64,000 nt of DNA from Burkholderiaceae bacterium (GCA_018261955.1 JAGTRK010000003.1:1-64000); one strand, 5' to 3'; positions 38,924-49,334 are shown, counted from the stretch's first letter. The notes: a model not told the origin generated them from the letters alone. Numbers and translations are program-made.

Positions 38924-40852
38924 ATGGGTAAAATTATTGGTATTGATTTGGGTACAACCAACTCGTGTGTGGCCGTTATGGAAGGCAACACACCCAAAGT
39001 GATTGAAAATGCAGAAGGCGCACGCACCACGCCATCGATTATCGCGTATCAAGAAGACGGTGAAATCTTGGTGGGGGCAGCGGCGAAACGCCAAGCCGTG
39101 ACCAATCCAAAAAACACCTTGTTCGCGATTAAACGCCTCATCGGTCGTCGTTTTGAGGACAAAGAAGTACAAAAAGACATCGAACAAATGCCGTTTGAAA
39201 TCATCAAGGCGGACAATGGCGACGCTTGGGTCAAAGTACGTGACCAGAAATTGGCTGCACCACAAATTTCGGCGGAAGTTTTGCGTAAGATGAAAAAAAC
39301 CGCTGAGGATTATTTGGGTGAAGCGGTGACCGAAGCCGTCATTACTGTGCCTGCCTATTTCAATGACGCGCAACGTCAAGCGACCAAAGACGCGGGACGC
39401 ATCGCGGGTTTGGATGTCAAACGCATCATCAATGAGCCAACCGCAGCGGCATTGGCGTTTGGTTTGGATAAAAAAGAAGGTGGCGATCGCAAGATTGCGG
39501 TGTATGACTTGGGTGGTGGTACGTTTGACGTATCGATTATCGAAATCGCCGACGTGGACGGTGAGAAGCAATTTGAAGTGTTGGCGACCAACGGTGATAC
39601 CTTCCTTGGCGGTGAAGACTTTGATCAACGCATCATTGGTTACTTGATTGACGAATTCAAAAAAGAGCAGGGCGTGGATTTGTCCAAAGATATTTTGGCT
39701 TTGCAACGCCTCAAAGACGCGGCTGAAAAAGCAAAAATCGAGTTGTCATCTGCAGCGCAAACGGAAATCAATTTGCCTTACATCACTGCCGATGCGAGCG
39801 GTCCAAAACACATGGCGTTGAAAATTACCCGTGCGAAACTCGAAGCATTGGTCGATGATTTGGTTTCGCGCACGATTGAACCATGTCGCGTGGCATTGAA
39901 AGACGCGGGTTTGAAAGTTTCGGATATTGACGACGTGATTTTGGTCGGTGGTCAAACGCGCATGCCTAAGGTGCAAGAACAGGTCAAAGAATTCTTTGGC
40001 AAAGAAGCACGCAAAGACATCAACCCCGATGAAGCGGTGGCGGTGGGTGCGGCGATTCAAGGTCAAGTCTTGGGTGGCGGCCGTACCGATGTGTTGTTGT
40101 TGGACGTGACCCCATTGTCATTGGGTATTGAAACCATGGGCGGTGTGATGACCAAAATGATTAACAAAAACACCACGATTCCGACGAAATTTGCGCAAGT
40201 GTATTCGACTGCCGAAGACAACCAACCAGCGGTGACGGTCAAAGTGTACCAAGGCGAGCGTGAAATGGCAGCGCACAACAAATTGCTCGGCGAATTCAAT
40301 TTGGAAGGCATTCCACCAGCACCACGCGGTGTGCCACAAATTGAAGTGACTTTTGACATTGATGCCAATGGTATCTTGCACGTGAACGCCAAGGACAAAG
40401 GCACGGGCAAAGAAAACAAAATCGTGATTAAAGCCAACTCAGGTTTGTCGGACGATGAAATCCAGCAAATGATTAAAGACGCTGAATTGAATGCCGAAGA
40501 AGATAAAAAAGCCCGTGAATTGGTTGAAGCGAAAAACGGTGCGGACGCGTTGGTTCACTCAACCAAAAAATCATTGGAAGAGTACGGTGACAAAGTCGGC
40601 GCGGATGAAAAAACGCAGATTGAAACTGCTTTAAAAGCCTTGGAAGAAGTGATTCCAACAGGAACTAAGGAAGACATCGAAGCCAAAACCGAAGCGTTGA
40701 GCAAAGTGTCGCAAAAACTCGGCGAAGCGATGTATGCCGATATGCAAGCCAAAGCGCAAGCGGAGGCGGGCGCGGCAGGTGGCGCAAGTGACGAGCCACA
40801 ACCTGCTGATGTGGTGGATGCGGACTTTAAAGAAGTGAAAAAAGATGAGTAA
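38924..40852 (+). CDS. dnaK: Chaperone DnaK (Hsp70)
   Basis: A 642-residue Hsp70: [16 protein letters not shown] at the N-terminus, [21 protein letters not shown], the second signature [26 protein letters not shown], the interdomain linker [16 protein letters not shown], the substrate-binding domain and a C-terminal tail with Ala/Gly stretch ending near [14 protein letters not shown]. It works with DnaJ and GrpE. Neither is adjacent: grpE is 11 kb downstream and dnaJ is not in the window, although grpE-dnaK-dnaJ is the usual order. Confidence 0.98.
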   Translation: MGKIIGIDLGTTNSCVAVMEGNTPKVIENAEGARTTPSIIAYQEDGEILVGAAAKRQAVTNPKNTLFAIKRLIGRRFEDKEVQKDIEQMPFEIIKADNGDAWVKVRDQKLAAPQISAEVLRKMKKTAEDYLGEAVTEAVITVPAYFNDAQRQATKDAGRIAGLDVKRIINEPTAAALAFGLDKKEGGDRKIAVYDLGGGTFDVSIIEIADVDGEKQFEVLATNGDTFLGGEDFDQRIIGYLIDEFKKEQGVDLSKDILALQRLKDAAEKAKIELSSAAQTEINLPYITADASGPKHMALKITRAKLEALVDDLVSRTIEPCRVALKDAGLKVSDIDDVILVGGQTRMPKVQEQVKEFFGKEARKDINPDEAVAVGAAIQGQVLGGGRTDVLLLDVTPLSLGIETMGGVMTKMINKNTTIPTKFAQVYSTAEDNQPAVTVKVYQGEREMAAHNKLLGEFNLEGIPPAPRGVPQIEVTFDIDANGILHVNAKDKGTGKENKIVIKANSGLSDDEIQQMIKDAELNAEEDKKARELVEAKNGADALVHSTKKSLEEYGDKVGADEKTQIETALKALEEVIPTGTKEDIEAKTEALSKVSQKLGEAMYADMQAKAQAEAGAAGGASDEPQPADVVDADFKEVKKDE

Positions 40853-40862
40853 TTAAATCATC

Positions 40863-40890
40863 AAGGTGGGTTTTATGCCCACCTTTTTTT
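40863..40890 (+). terminator. Terminator after dnaK
   Basis: AAGGTGGG, loop TTTTATG, CCCACCTTTTTTT. Confidence 0.9.
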
Positions 40891-40912
40891 ATTCTGAATT
40901 CCTTTACATTTG

Positions 40913-41134
40913 ATGGCAAAAAAGTTTCCGCTTAATCCAGCCCATCCCGAGCGTATCTGTTGGGGTTGCGAGCGATATTGTCCTGTGGAGGACATTGCTT
41001 GTGGCAATGGCTCCGACCGAACGCAACATCCGATTGAAATTTTCGGTGAGGGTTGGGAGCAATGGTTGCTTGATGATGAGAACAAAGCGGATAAAGAACA
41101 CACAGGTCTTGCTGATAAAAAACCTGATAAATGA
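40913..41134 (+). CDS. DUF3079 family protein
   Basis: A 73-residue protein matching the small DUF3079 family: KKFPLNPAHPERICWGCERYCPVEDIACGNGSDRTQHPIEIFGEGW. Four Cys (in CWGC, YC and AC) could bind a metal. Function is unknown. The family is found mainly in beta- and gammaproteobacteria, which helps place the organism. It has its own terminator. Confidence 0.82.
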   Translation: MAKKFPLNPAHPERICWGCERYCPVEDIACGNGSDRTQHPIEIFGEGWEQWLLDDENKADKEHTGLADKKPDK

Positions 41135-41136
41135 GC

Positions 41137-41170
41137 AAAACGGGCTGAAATGATTTCAGTCCGTTTTTTT
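41137..41170 (+). terminator. Terminator after the DUF3079 gene
   Basis: AAAACGGGCTGAAA and TTTCAGTCCGTTTTTTT form a long stem with one wobble. It may also stop the convergent lpxH transcript. Confidence 0.85.
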
Positions 41171-41193
41171 ATGCAATCGGTTGGAGGTGGTTA

Positions 41194-41991
41194 TTAAAAG
41201 CGTTTTAAATCAAAACGCTTATTTTGATAACTCAAATAGCCCCAACGGTTGGGTGGGTTGTCCAAATCCCAGTCGGGCAGCACCCAGCGCGTCAACTCGT
41301 CGTGGCGGTGCTGGGCAGGGCGGTGGGTGTGTCCGTGAACGAGGGTGTTGACTGAGTATTTGGTTTGCCAGTTTTTCACTGCCGAATCAGGCACATCTTG
41401 CTCGACCATGCGTTGCTTGCGCAAATGCTCAGGCGTGGCAAGCCAACGCTGACGGGATTTTTCGCGCAAATGCTGTACGAGTTTGACGCGCCAGTTCAGT
41501 GGCATTTTGAGTAACAGTCCTTTGACCCAAGGGTGTGCGTAAAAGCGACGTTGGCGTTGATAGACCACATCGTCGGTACACAGCAAGTCGCCATGACTGA
41601 TGAGGACGCGCTGTTCAGGCAATTCAATCAGACATGGGTCGGGCAGCAGCGTCATGCCTGCGCATTGGCAAAACGCGTGTTCAATCGCAATGTCGCGATT
41701 GCCGCGCATGAAATACACCATTGTATGGCTTGCCTTTAATCTTTGAATGGCTTGTATCACGCGCATGGCGACAGGATTTAAATCCGCCGCATCATCTCCC
41801 ACCCAGTATTCAAACAAATCACCGAGAATAAACAATGCGTCATATTGCACAGCAACGGTCGTGCAAAATTGCTCAAACTGCGCCAAGGTATTGGGTGCGT
41901 TTTCAGACAGATGCAAATCCGAAATCGCGCACCAACCACGCTGAGCATGTGTTAAATCGATGGCAGGTGGCGTGGCGCGATGGGGTTTCAT
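41194..41991 (-). CDS. lpxH: UDP-2,3-diacylglucosamine hydrolase
   Basis: LpxH removes UMP in lipid A synthesis to give lipid X. The 265-residue calcineurin-like phosphoesterase has the metal motifs ISDLHLSE, GDLFEYWVGDD, RGNRD, SHGDLLCTDD and HGHTHRP. Its ATG directly follows the ppiB stop codon, so the two genes are coupled; ppiB-lpxH is a conserved pair in betaproteobacteria. Confidence 0.95.
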   Translation of the reverse strand: MKPHRATPPAIDLTHAQRGWCAISDLHLSENAPNTLAQFEQFCTTVAVQYDALFILGDLFEYWVGDDAADLNPVAMRVIQAIQRLKASHTMVYFMRGNRDIAIEHAFCQCAGMTLLPDPCLIELPEQRVLISHGDLLCTDDVVYQRQRRFYAHPWVKGLLLKMPLNWRVKLVQHLREKSRQRWLATPEHLRKQRMVEQDVPDSAVKNWQTKYSVNTLVHGHTHRPAQHRHDELTRWVLPDWDLDNPPNRWGYLSYQNKRFDLKRF

Positions 41992-42495
41992 TTAAACCAA
42001 TTCTGCTTTTTCGATGATGATGTCTTCAACGGGGACGTCTTGGTGAAAGCCTGAGCGCGAGGTTTTAACGCTTTCAATCGCATCCACCACGTCAAAGCCT
42101 TCAACCACTGCGCCGAATACCGCATAGCCCCAGCCACTTGGCGTGGGTGAAGTAAAGTTTAAAAAGTCATTGTCGGTTACGTTGATGAAAAACTGCGCAG
42201 TTGCCGAATGTGGGTCGCTGGTGCGCGCCATGGCAAGGGTGTATTTGTTGTTTTTCAATCCGTTGTCGGCTTCGTTGGTAATCGGCGCATTGAGCGATTT
42301 TGATTTTTCTTTCATACCGACGAGGTGACCACCGCCTTGAATCATGAAGTTTTTAATCACGCGGTGAAAAATCGTGCCATCGTAGTGACCTGCTTTGACG
42401 TATTCGATGAAATTGGCAACGGTTTTTGGGGCTTTTTCAGCGTTCAATTCAATCACGATGGTGCCGTGGTTGGTGGTCAGTTGTACTTTTGACAT
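41992..42495 (-). CDS. ppiB: Peptidyl-prolyl cis-trans isomerase B (cyclophilin)
   Basis: A 167-residue cytoplasmic cyclophilin without signal peptide. The family core is complete: [37 protein letters not shown] with the catalytic Arg, and [21 protein letters not shown]. Start MSKVQLTTN follows CAGGAC. It is divergent from cysS, the common betaproteobacterial arrangement. Confidence 0.96.
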   Translation of the reverse strand: MSKVQLTTNHGTIVIELNAEKAPKTVANFIEYVKAGHYDGTIFHRVIKNFMIQGGGHLVGMKEKSKSLNAPITNEADNGLKNNKYTLAMARTSDPHSATAQFFINVTDNDFLNFTSPTPSGWGYAVFGAVVEGFDVVDAIESVKTSRSGFHQDVPVEDIIIEKAELV

Positions 42496-42581
42496 GAGGT
42501 GTCCTGTGGTTGGTTAAAATAAGGGTGCAATTATAGTACAATGACGCTCTGTTTTGTATCCGTCCTTAAATAGAAGCCATT

Positions 42582-44012
42582 ATGCTGCACATTTATAACA
42601 CCTATTCGCGTCAAAAAGAAGTCTTTAAACCCATCAATCCCCACCAAGTTCGCATGTATGTCTGTGGTATGACGGTGTATGACTACTGTCACTTGGGTCA
42701 TGCGCGGGTGATGGTGGTGTTTGATATGGTGCAACGCTGGTTGCGCGCATCAAATTACGAAGTCAATTATGTGCGCAACATCACCGATATTGACGACAAA
42801 ATCATCAAACGCGCGCTTGAAAATGGCGAGTCCATCCGCGCGTTGACTGACCGATTCATTGCCGCAATGCACGAGGATGCCGATGCGTTGGGCATCGAGC
42901 GACCCACGCACGAACCACGCGCGACTGAATACGTTGAGCAAATGCTGGAGATGATTGAGCAATTGGAGTCCAAAGGTTTGGCGTATCAAGCGGACAATGG
43001 TGATGTTAATTACGCCGTGCGCGACTTTAAAAACTACGGTCGCTTGTCGGGCAAATCCTTGAATGAATTGCGTGCGGGCGAGCGCGTGGCAGTCGCCACG
43101 GAAAAGCGCGACCCATTGGATTTTGTGCTGTGGAAGTCCGCCAAAGCTGATGAGCCCGCCGACACCAAATGGCAGTCCAAGTGGGGTGTGGGTCGCCCTG
43201 GATGGCATATTGAGTGTTCTGCCATGTCCAAAGCATTGTTGGGTGAGCAATTTGACATTCATGGCGGTGGTGCGGATTTACAGTTTCCGCACCACGAAAA
43301 CGAAATCGCCCAATCCGAAGGCGCACTGTGTGGTGGCGAGGGTTGCGGCTGTGATGAAGAGTATAAGTCCAATGGCTTTGTGCGTTACTGGATGCACAAT
43401 GGCTTTATCCGCGTGGACAACGAAAAAATGAGCAAATCGCTGGGTAATTTTTTCACCATCCGCGATGTACTCAAACAATACGATGCCGAAGTGGTGCGCT
43501 TTTTCATCTTGCGCGCGCAATACCGCAGTCCTTTGAATTACTCTACTGAGCATTTGAATGATGCCAAATCGGCTTTGACGCGTTTGTACACAGCATTAAA
43601 AGACTTCGCGGATGTTCAACCTGATGTAAAAATAGACTGGACCACGTCGTATGCCGCACAGTTCAAAGCCGCGATGGACGATGACTTTAACACCGCAGTC
43701 GCAGTATCGGTTCTGTTTGATTTGGCAAGCGAAATCAATAAATCGGCGGATGTTGCACTGGCGCGCGAATTGAAAACTTTGGCAGGCGTGTTGGGATTGC
43801 TACAACGCGACTCGAATGAATTTTTACGCGCCACGGTGGGCGAGGGCGAAGTTTTGGACGTGGCGAAAATTGAAGTCCTCATCGAACAACGCAAAGTCGC
43901 CAAAGTCAATAAAGACTTCGCGCAGTCTGATGCAATCCGTGCGCAATTGCTCGAAATGGGCATTGTGATTGAAGACAAAGCGGGTGGCGTGGTGGATTGG
44001 CGCAAGGCTTGA
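42582..44012 (+). CDS. cysS: Cysteinyl-tRNA synthetase
   Basis: A class I synthetase of 476 residues that charges tRNA-Cys. It has [18 protein letters not shown] (zinc Cys and HIGH-like HLGH), the second zinc site [10 protein letters not shown] and [15 protein letters not shown], and KMSKSLGN. Residues about 260-275 carry a small insertion with three Cys ([11 protein letters not shown]). A TACAAT lies 45 bases before the start. Confidence 0.96.
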   Translation: MLHIYNTYSRQKEVFKPINPHQVRMYVCGMTVYDYCHLGHARVMVVFDMVQRWLRASNYEVNYVRNITDIDDKIIKRALENGESIRALTDRFIAAMHEDADALGIERPTHEPRATEYVEQMLEMIEQLESKGLAYQADNGDVNYAVRDFKNYGRLSGKSLNELRAGERVAVATEKRDPLDFVLWKSAKADEPADTKWQSKWGVGRPGWHIECSAMSKALLGEQFDIHGGGADLQFPHHENEIAQSEGALCGGEGCGCDEEYKSNGFVRYWMHNGFIRVDNEKMSKSLGNFFTIRDVLKQYDAEVVRFFILRAQYRSPLNYSTEHLNDAKSALTRLYTALKDFADVQPDVKIDWTTSYAAQFKAAMDDDFNTAVAVSVLFDLASEINKSADVALARELKTLAGVLGLLQRDSNEFLRATVGEGEVLDVAKIEVLIEQRKVAKVNKDFAQSDAIRAQLLEMGIVIEDKAGGVVDWRKA

Positions 44013-44043
44013 ACGTTTTCAATCAGCGAATTGGAGACATGAC

Positions 44044-44068
44044 TGGGGGCAAATGCCCCCAATTTTTT
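44044..44068 (+). terminator. Terminator between cysS and the convergent EF-G paralogue
   Basis: TGGGGGCA, loop AA, TGCCCCCA, then ATTTTTT. Confidence 0.85.
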
Positions 44069-44086
44069 ACCCCATGATTAAAAGAA

Positions 44087-46135
44087 TTACTCTTCTTCTT
44101 GCAACTCAAACTGACTGGCTAACTGCTGTTGAATGTGCGCAGGCACAGCAGCATAGCGCGCAAATTCAATCGAATAACTGCCTTGTCCGCCCGTCAAGGA
44201 TTTGAGGCGAGACTGATAATCGGCGATTTCTGAGAGCGGCACTTCGCCCGAGAGTGATGCCATGCCGTGGCTTTTTTCACCTGTGCCCGTGACATGACCG
44301 CGTCGACCCGATAAATCACCTGCCAAGTCACCGATATGGCTTTGTGGAATGGCGATTTCGATGGTCACAATCGGTTCCAACACAATCGGGTTGGCATTGC
44401 GTATCGCTTGGATGGTGGCTTTTTTAGCCGCGGATACAAACGCGATTTCTTTGCCGTCCACGGGATGGGTTTTGCCATCGTACACCGTGACTTTAACATC
44501 CTCAACTGGATGACCTGCCACGATGCCATCAGCCAATGCTTGGCGCACCCCTTTTTCGACTGCGGGCATGAAGACCCCTGGGATGACCCCACCTTTGATG
44601 GCATCGATAAACTCAAAACCTTCGCCACGACCTTTGGGCTCAACGCGTAGATGGACTTCGCCAAATTGTCCTGAACCGCCCGATTGTTTTTTATGGCGGC
44701 ACATGCCTTCGGCGGGCGCGGTGATGGTTTCACGGTACGGAATCATCGGCGGTTTGGTATCCACTTCGAGCTTATATTGATTTGCCATTTTTGCCAGTTT
44801 GGATTTGAGGTGCATTTCGCCCAAGCCACGAATCACGGTTTCATTTGAACTTGGATGACGCTCGATGATGAATGTGGGGTCTTCCATTGCCAGTTTGGCC
44901 AAAACCTCAAATAGTCGTTGCTCATCGCCTTTTTTACGGGTTTCGACCGCCAATCCTGCCATGGGTTTGGGAAATGCCAAAGGTGTCAGATGGATATGAT
45001 CTTCGTCGTGTGAGTCATGTAGCACACTGTCAAACTCGATGTCATCGACTTTGGCTATCGCACCGATGTCACCAGCGACCAATTCATCCACTTCAACCGT
45101 GTTTTTACCCTGCAATTGGTATAAGTGTGCCACTTTAAAGGGGCGTTTGGAGTCGCCGATGAACAATTGCATGTCTTTTTTAACTGTACCTTGATGCACG
45201 CGGAACACGCTGATTTTGCCCATATATGGATCGGCGATGATTTTAAATACATGTGCCAAAACATGTTTGTTTGCGGCAGGTTCGGCATGAAACGGTTCAG
45301 TTTGATTGCCGAGTTCACCTTTATAAAAAGGCGGTGGATTGGTCTCCAAAGGATTCGGTGCCAAAGATGCCAGCACATGAAGCAATTCTTTCACGCCCGC
45401 ACCTGTTTTCGCCGAGGTGAATAAAATTGGGATGAGGTGACCTTCGCGCAAGGCTTTTTCAAATGGCGCGTGTAGGTCTGCGGCACTTGGGTCTGCACCA
45501 TCTTCGAGGTACTGCGCGAGTAAATTCTCGTCCTCCTCAACGATTTGGTCAATCAGCGCGCGGTGGGCATTGGCAACCGACTCAAAATCGGCATCGCCTG
45601 CGTTGTGCTCAAGCACTTCAACCACATCCGCGCCGCCGTGTGCGGGTAAATCCAATACCATGCATTGCTTACCAAATGTCTCGCGAATCTCATTAATCAA
45701 TGCGGGCAAATCAACGTTTTCGGCATCGATTTTGTTGATGACAATCATGCGTGCGAGTTTGCGCTCGGTCGCGTACTGCATCATGCGCTCGGTCATCAAT
45801 TCAATGCCTGTTTGCGCGTTGATGACAATCAGCGCGGTGTCCACACCTGCCAATGCGGCGATGGATGTGCCCGAAAAATCAGGAAAACCCGCCGTGTCGA
45901 TGAGGTGAATGTGTGTGTCTTCATATGCAAAATTCACGACAGCGGAGGTGAGCGAGTGTCCTGCTTCTTTTTCGGCAGGGTCAAAGTCGCAGACAGTCGT
46001 ACCGCGTTCAATGCTGCCTTTATTGGGAATGGCACCTGTGGCGAGCAATAAAGCCTCTGCTAAACTCGTCTTACCGACTGCGCCGTGACCGACCAGAGCA
46101 ACCGAACGAATGGCTTGGGTGGGGTATCGTGACAT
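44087..46135 (-). CDS. Elongation factor G-like protein (EF-G paralogue)
   Basis: A 682-residue translational GTPase. G motifs are GHGAVGKT (residues 16-23), DTAGFPDF and NKID; domains II to V follow, with RGLGEMHLKSKLAKM, GQFGEVHLRVEP and the C-terminal SGRRGHVTG. It differs from standard EF-G in having GHGAVGKT in place of the usual AHIDAGKTT, and matches the EF-G-like/FusA2 group whose role is unclear. The start MSRYPTQ is 7 bases after GGAG; an ATG at 46147 lies upstream of that site. The linker between the G domain and domain II contains NPPPFYKGELG, which looks like a translated palindromic repeat. A MITE-like element lies 14 bases upstream of the start. Confidence 0.9.
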   Translation of the reverse strand: MSRYPTQAIRSVALVGHGAVGKTSLAEALLLATGAIPNKGSIERGTTVCDFDPAEKEAGHSLTSAVVNFAYEDTHIHLIDTAGFPDFSGTSIAALAGVDTALIVINAQTGIELMTERMMQYATERKLARMIVINKIDAENVDLPALINEIRETFGKQCMVLDLPAHGGADVVEVLEHNAGDADFESVANAHRALIDQIVEEDENLLAQYLEDGADPSAADLHAPFEKALREGHLIPILFTSAKTGAGVKELLHVLASLAPNPLETNPPPFYKGELGNQTEPFHAEPAANKHVLAHVFKIIADPYMGKISVFRVHQGTVKKDMQLFIGDSKRPFKVAHLYQLQGKNTVEVDELVAGDIGAIAKVDDIEFDSVLHDSHDEDHIHLTPLAFPKPMAGLAVETRKKGDEQRLFEVLAKLAMEDPTFIIERHPSSNETVIRGLGEMHLKSKLAKMANQYKLEVDTKPPMIPYRETITAPAEGMCRHKKQSGGSGQFGEVHLRVEPKGRGEGFEFIDAIKGGVIPGVFMPAVEKGVRQALADGIVAGHPVEDVKVTVYDGKTHPVDGKEIAFVSAAKKATIQAIRNANPIVLEPIVTIEIAIPQSHIGDLAGDLSGRRGHVTGTGEKSHGMASLSGEVPLSEIADYQSRLKSLTGGQGSYSIEFARYAAVPAHIQQQLASQFELQEEE

Positions 46136-46153
46136 CATTTTCTCCATGTTATA

Positions 46154-46262
46154 GAAACCTTTGCATAGCCTTGCCTTTAGAAATTTTGACAGTTTTTAAG
46201 TCTTGAAAATCAAAGACTTAAAAATCGCCGAAATGCTTTTAACGTTGCTATGCAAAGGTTTC
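46154..46262. mobile_element. MITE-like element with 16-bp terminal inverted repeats
   Basis: GAAACCTTTGCATAGC (46154-46169) and its exact reverse complement (46247-46262) bound a 109-bp non-coding element. Directly outside, TTATA occurs on both sides (46149-46153 and 46263-46267), as a target-site duplication would. Inside is a second palindrome, TTTTTAAGTCTT / AAGACTTAAAAA (46193-46224). The ends recall the CCTTTGCA-type termini of some IS5-family elements, from memory. It has no coding capacity and sits at the 5' side of the EF-G-like gene. Confidence 0.75.
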
Positions 46263-46382
46263 TTATATTGACAAAAACTGACAAAAAACTGGATTTCACA
46301 AACTATTTTCAGTGTTTTTAGTTGTGAATGAATAATGTCACTATACGCCGTTCAAGAGGGCTTTACAATTGAGAAAAAGCAA

Positions 46383-46414
46383 AAATAAAAGGGCAAACCA
46401 TGCTTGGATTTGCC
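46383..46414 (-). terminator. Terminator of map
   Basis: On the minus strand GGGCAAATCC and GGTTTGCCC pair around a short loop, followed by TTTTATTTTT. Confidence 0.82.
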
Positions 46415-46447
46415 CTCACTGTGTTTAACCAATCAGCCGATGACTGA

Positions 46448-47266
46448 TTAGCATTTTGTGGTTTTGATAAACTCGGGCAAAGGCGGATAGCCATCCGACA
46501 GCGACAGCACTTCATAACCCGTTGGTGTGACCAAAATCGTGTGCTCCCACTGCGCAGACAAACTGCGGTCTTTGGTTTTCACAGTCCAACCGTCTGACAT
46601 GGTGCGCAAATCGCGTTTGCCTGCGTTAATCATCGGCTCAATAGTGAAAATCATGCCTGCTTTTAGTTTCAAACCCGTGCCCTTGACCCCATAGTGCAGC
46701 ACCTGTGGTTCTTCGTGGAATACTTTACCGATGCCGTGCCCGCAATACTCACGCACTACGGACATACCGTTGGCATTGGCGTGTGCTGAAATCGCGGCAC
46801 CGATGTCGCCGAGGGTCGCGCCTTCTTTGACCTGCGCAATCCCAAGCCACATACATTCATAAGTGACCGCACACAGACGCTTTGCAGCAATTGAGGCTTC
46901 GCCGACGATAAACATGCGACTGGTGTCGCCAAAATAGCCAGCGGGTGTGATGACGGTGATGTCAATGTTGAGAATATCACCGTCTTTGAGGAATTTGTCA
47001 TCATCGGGCACGCCGTGGCAAATCACGTCGTTGAGCGAAATACAGCAAGATTTGGGGTAGGGTGGATAACCCGGTGGTTGATAGCCCAATGTGGCTGAGA
47101 CCGTGCCTTGTACATTAACCATATAGTCATTGATCATGCGATCCAACTCGCCTGTAGAAATGCCTGCGCGGATGTGGGGTTCAATGAAGTCCAAAACTTC
47201 AGAGGCGAATTTGCATGCCACACGCATGTGGGCGATGTCGGTTTCGGTTTTGATGGTAACGGGCAT
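46448..47266 (-). CDS. map: Methionine aminopeptidase, type I
   Basis: Map removes the initiator Met from new proteins. The 272-residue enzyme has the metal ligands in ILNIDITV, GYFGDTSRMF, EYCGHGIGKVFHEEP, TIEPM and QWEHTILV. Start MPVTIKTETDIAHMR fits the family; an ATG 39 bases upstream would add a tail (MNALCIFKKNTYR) and is less likely. It is divergent from rpsB, the usual arrangement. Confidence 0.95.
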   Translation of the reverse strand: MPVTIKTETDIAHMRVACKFASEVLDFIEPHIRAGISTGELDRMINDYMVNVQGTVSATLGYQPPGYPPYPKSCCISLNDVICHGVPDDDKFLKDGDILNIDITVITPAGYFGDTSRMFIVGEASIAAKRLCAVTYECMWLGIAQVKEGATLGDIGAAISAHANANGMSVVREYCGHGIGKVFHEEPQVLHYGVKGTGLKLKAGMIFTIEPMINAGKRDLRTMSDGWTVKTKDRSLSAQWEHTILVTPTGYEVLSLSDGYPPLPEFIKTTKC

Positions 47267-47331
47267 ACGGTAGGTATTCTTTTTAAAAATACACAAGGCG
47301 TTCATTTCAAATGATTTTTTGGTGGCTTGCC

Positions 47332-47360
47332 TTGTGCTTTGTGGTGAAGTCGTCTATAAT
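47332..47360 (+). promoter_or_regulatory. Candidate promoter of rpsB
   Basis: TTGTGC (47332-47337), 17-base spacer, TATAAT (47355-47360). The rpsB leader would be about 170 bases, long enough for autogenous control by S2, though I do not recognise a known leader structure. Confidence 0.55.
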
Positions 47361-47536
47361 TATAAACGGTCTTGAATGTGCGTGCAGAGAATGTTTTGGC
47401 GCAAATTTAAACCTGTGATGGATTTAAATTCGTCACAAATAGCGCGTATGGGCGTATCGGGTGCAATTTTATCGCAAATAAATTGCCAACCGCTCGTATG
47501 TTAGATGATAACCCTGATAAATGTTAGGTATTAAAT

Positions 47537-48298
47537 ATGTTAGTTACAATGCGTGAAATGCTCGAAGCGGGCTGTCACTTTGGTCACCAAACTCGTTTTT
47601 GGAATCCTAAAATGGCACCGTTCATCTACGGGCACCGTAATAAAATCCACATCATCAACCTCGAAAAAACCGTGGTGATGTACAACGATGCGGCTGAGTT
47701 TGTTAAAAAATTGGCGGCACGTCGTGGCACGATTTTGTTCGTTGGCACAAAACGTGCGGCGCGTGAAATCATGGCTGAAGAAGCCACACGTGCAGGCATG
47801 CCTTACGTGAACCAACGTTGGTTGGGCGGTACTTTGACCAACTTCAAAACCATCAAAACCTCAATCAAACGCTTGAAGGACATGGAAGCCATGGTTGAAT
47901 CAGGCGATGTTGAAAAATTGACCAAAAAAGAAGCTTTGTTGTTCTCTCGTGAAATCGAAAAATTGAACAAATCCATCGGTGGCATCAAGGACATGAACGG
48001 TATCCCTGACGCAATTTTCTGCGTGGACATCGGTTACCACAAAGGTGCATTGCTCGAAGCGAAAAACTTGGGTATTCCTGTGATTTCCGTGGTCGATACC
48101 AACCACAATCCAGAAGGCGTGGACTTCGTGATTCCAGGTAACGATGACTCGGCGCGCGCAGTGCGTTTGTACGCGCGTGGTATGGCCGATGCAGTGTTGC
48201 AAGGTCGCGCGAATGCGGTTCAAGAAGTGGTTGAAGCGGTGCAAGAAGCAACCTCTACTGAAGAATTTGTAGAAGTGACAGAGGGTGAACAAGCCTAA
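47537..48298 (+). CDS. rpsB: 30S ribosomal protein S2
   Basis: A 253-residue S2 protein: [67 protein letters not shown], then an acidic C-terminal tail. It is followed by tsf, the universal order, but a strong hairpin lies between them. Confidence 0.98.
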   Translation: MLVTMREMLEAGCHFGHQTRFWNPKMAPFIYGHRNKIHIINLEKTVVMYNDAAEFVKKLAARRGTILFVGTKRAAREIMAEEATRAGMPYVNQRWLGGTLTNFKTIKTSIKRLKDMEAMVESGDVEKLTKKEALLFSREIEKLNKSIGGIKDMNGIPDAIFCVDIGYHKGALLEAKNLGIPVISVVDTNHNPEGVDFVIPGNDDSARAVRLYARGMADAVLQGRANAVQEVVEAVQEATSTEEFVEVTEGEQA

Positions 48299-48327
48299 GT
48301 TTATCAACCCATAATGGTTGACAAAAC

Positions 48328-48359
48328 AAGGGGCGATGTGGTTTTTTCGCCCCTTTTTT
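48328..48359 (+). terminator. Terminator or attenuator between rpsB and tsf
   Basis: AAGGGGCG and CGCCCCTT form an 8-bp GC-rich stem around a 12-base loop, followed by TTTTTT. It would reduce tsf transcription relative to rpsB. Confidence 0.8.
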
Positions 48360-48419
48360 AAAGATTTTTGTCATGTGATGAATGTAAACTCATGTGATGT
48401 TTCAAATAAAGGATAGAAA

Positions 48420-49298
48420 ATGACAACAATTACTGCAGGTATGGTGGCGGAATTGCGCGGTAAAACCGATGCGCCGATGATGGAGTGTAAAAAAGCCTTG
48501 ACCGAAGCGGCTGGCGACATGGCGAAAGCCGAAGAAATTTTACGTGTGAAATTGGGTAGCAAAGCGGGTAAAGCGGCTTCGCGCATTGCGGCTGAAGGCG
48601 TGGTTGCGGTGTATGTCAATGGCACAACGGGCGCGATTGTTGAAGTGAACTCGGAAACCGACTTCGTTGCGAAAAATGATGATTTTCTTGCATTGGCAAA
48701 TGGTTCAGCGAAATTGGTGGCAGAGCAAAACCCAGCAGACGTGGCGGCATTGGGCGCATTGGATTTGAACGGCAAATCGGTTGAGCAAACCCGTGCGGAT
48801 CTCATCGGTAAAATCGGTGAAAACATGAGCATCCGCCGTTTCAAGCGTTTTGCTTCTGATAATAGCTTGGCGTACTACTTGCACGGCGCGAAAATTGGTG
48901 TGATGGTTGAATACAAGGGTGACGAGACTGCTGCCAAAGATGTCGCGATGCACATCGCTGCGATGAAACCCGTGGCATTGTCATCAAGCGATGTGCCTGC
49001 TGAATTGATTGAAACAGAGCGTTCAGTGGCTAAAGCCAAAGCCATGGAACAAGGCAAACCCGCAGAAATCGCTGAAAAAATGGTGGAAGGCTCTGTACAA
49101 AAATACTTGAAAGAAGTGTCTTTGTTGAACCAATCGTTTGTGAAAAATGACAAACAAACCGTCGAGCAAATGCTCAAAGAGAAAAACACCGTGGTGGCAG
49201 GCTTTACCATGTTTGTGGTGGGTGAAGGCATCGAGAAAAAAGTCGATGACTTCGCCGCAGAAGTTGCGGCGCAAGTGGCTGCAGCATCTCAAGCGTAA
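48420..49298 (+). CDS. tsf: Elongation factor Ts
   Basis: EF-Ts recycles EF-Tu by nucleotide exchange. The 292-residue protein has the N-terminal UBA-like region [22 protein letters not shown], then [13 protein letters not shown] and the TDFV motif, and a normal C-terminal core. Start has AAAGGATAG upstream. The terminator before it suggests partly separate expression from rpsB. Confidence 0.97.
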   Translation: MTTITAGMVAELRGKTDAPMMECKKALTEAAGDMAKAEEILRVKLGSKAGKAASRIAAEGVVAVYVNGTTGAIVEVNSETDFVAKNDDFLALANGSAKLVAEQNPADVAALGALDLNGKSVEQTRADLIGKIGENMSIRRFKRFASDNSLAYYLHGAKIGVMVEYKGDETAAKDVAMHIAAMKPVALSSSDVPAELIETERSVAKAKAMEQGKPAEIAEKMVEGSVQKYLKEVSLLNQSFVKNDKQTVEQMLKEKNTVVAGFTMFVVGEGIEKKVDDFAAEVAAQVAAASQA

Positions 49299-49308
49299 CG
49301 CTACACAG

Positions 49309-49334
49309 AAAGCGGGCATTGCCCGCTTTTTTTT
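49309..49334 (+). terminator. Terminator after tsf
   Basis: AAAGCGGGC, loop ATT shared with the stem end, GCCCGCTTTTTTTT. Confidence 0.88.

Noticed and set aside
44300-46050. Several long open frames opposite the EF-G paralogue
   Set aside because: They lack ribosome binding sites and recognisable domains; the minus-strand protein explains the region fully.
46154-46262. tRNA or structured small RNA instead of a mobile element
   Set aside because: There is no cloverleaf or T-loop sequence, and perfect terminal repeats with a flanking direct repeat fit a MITE better.
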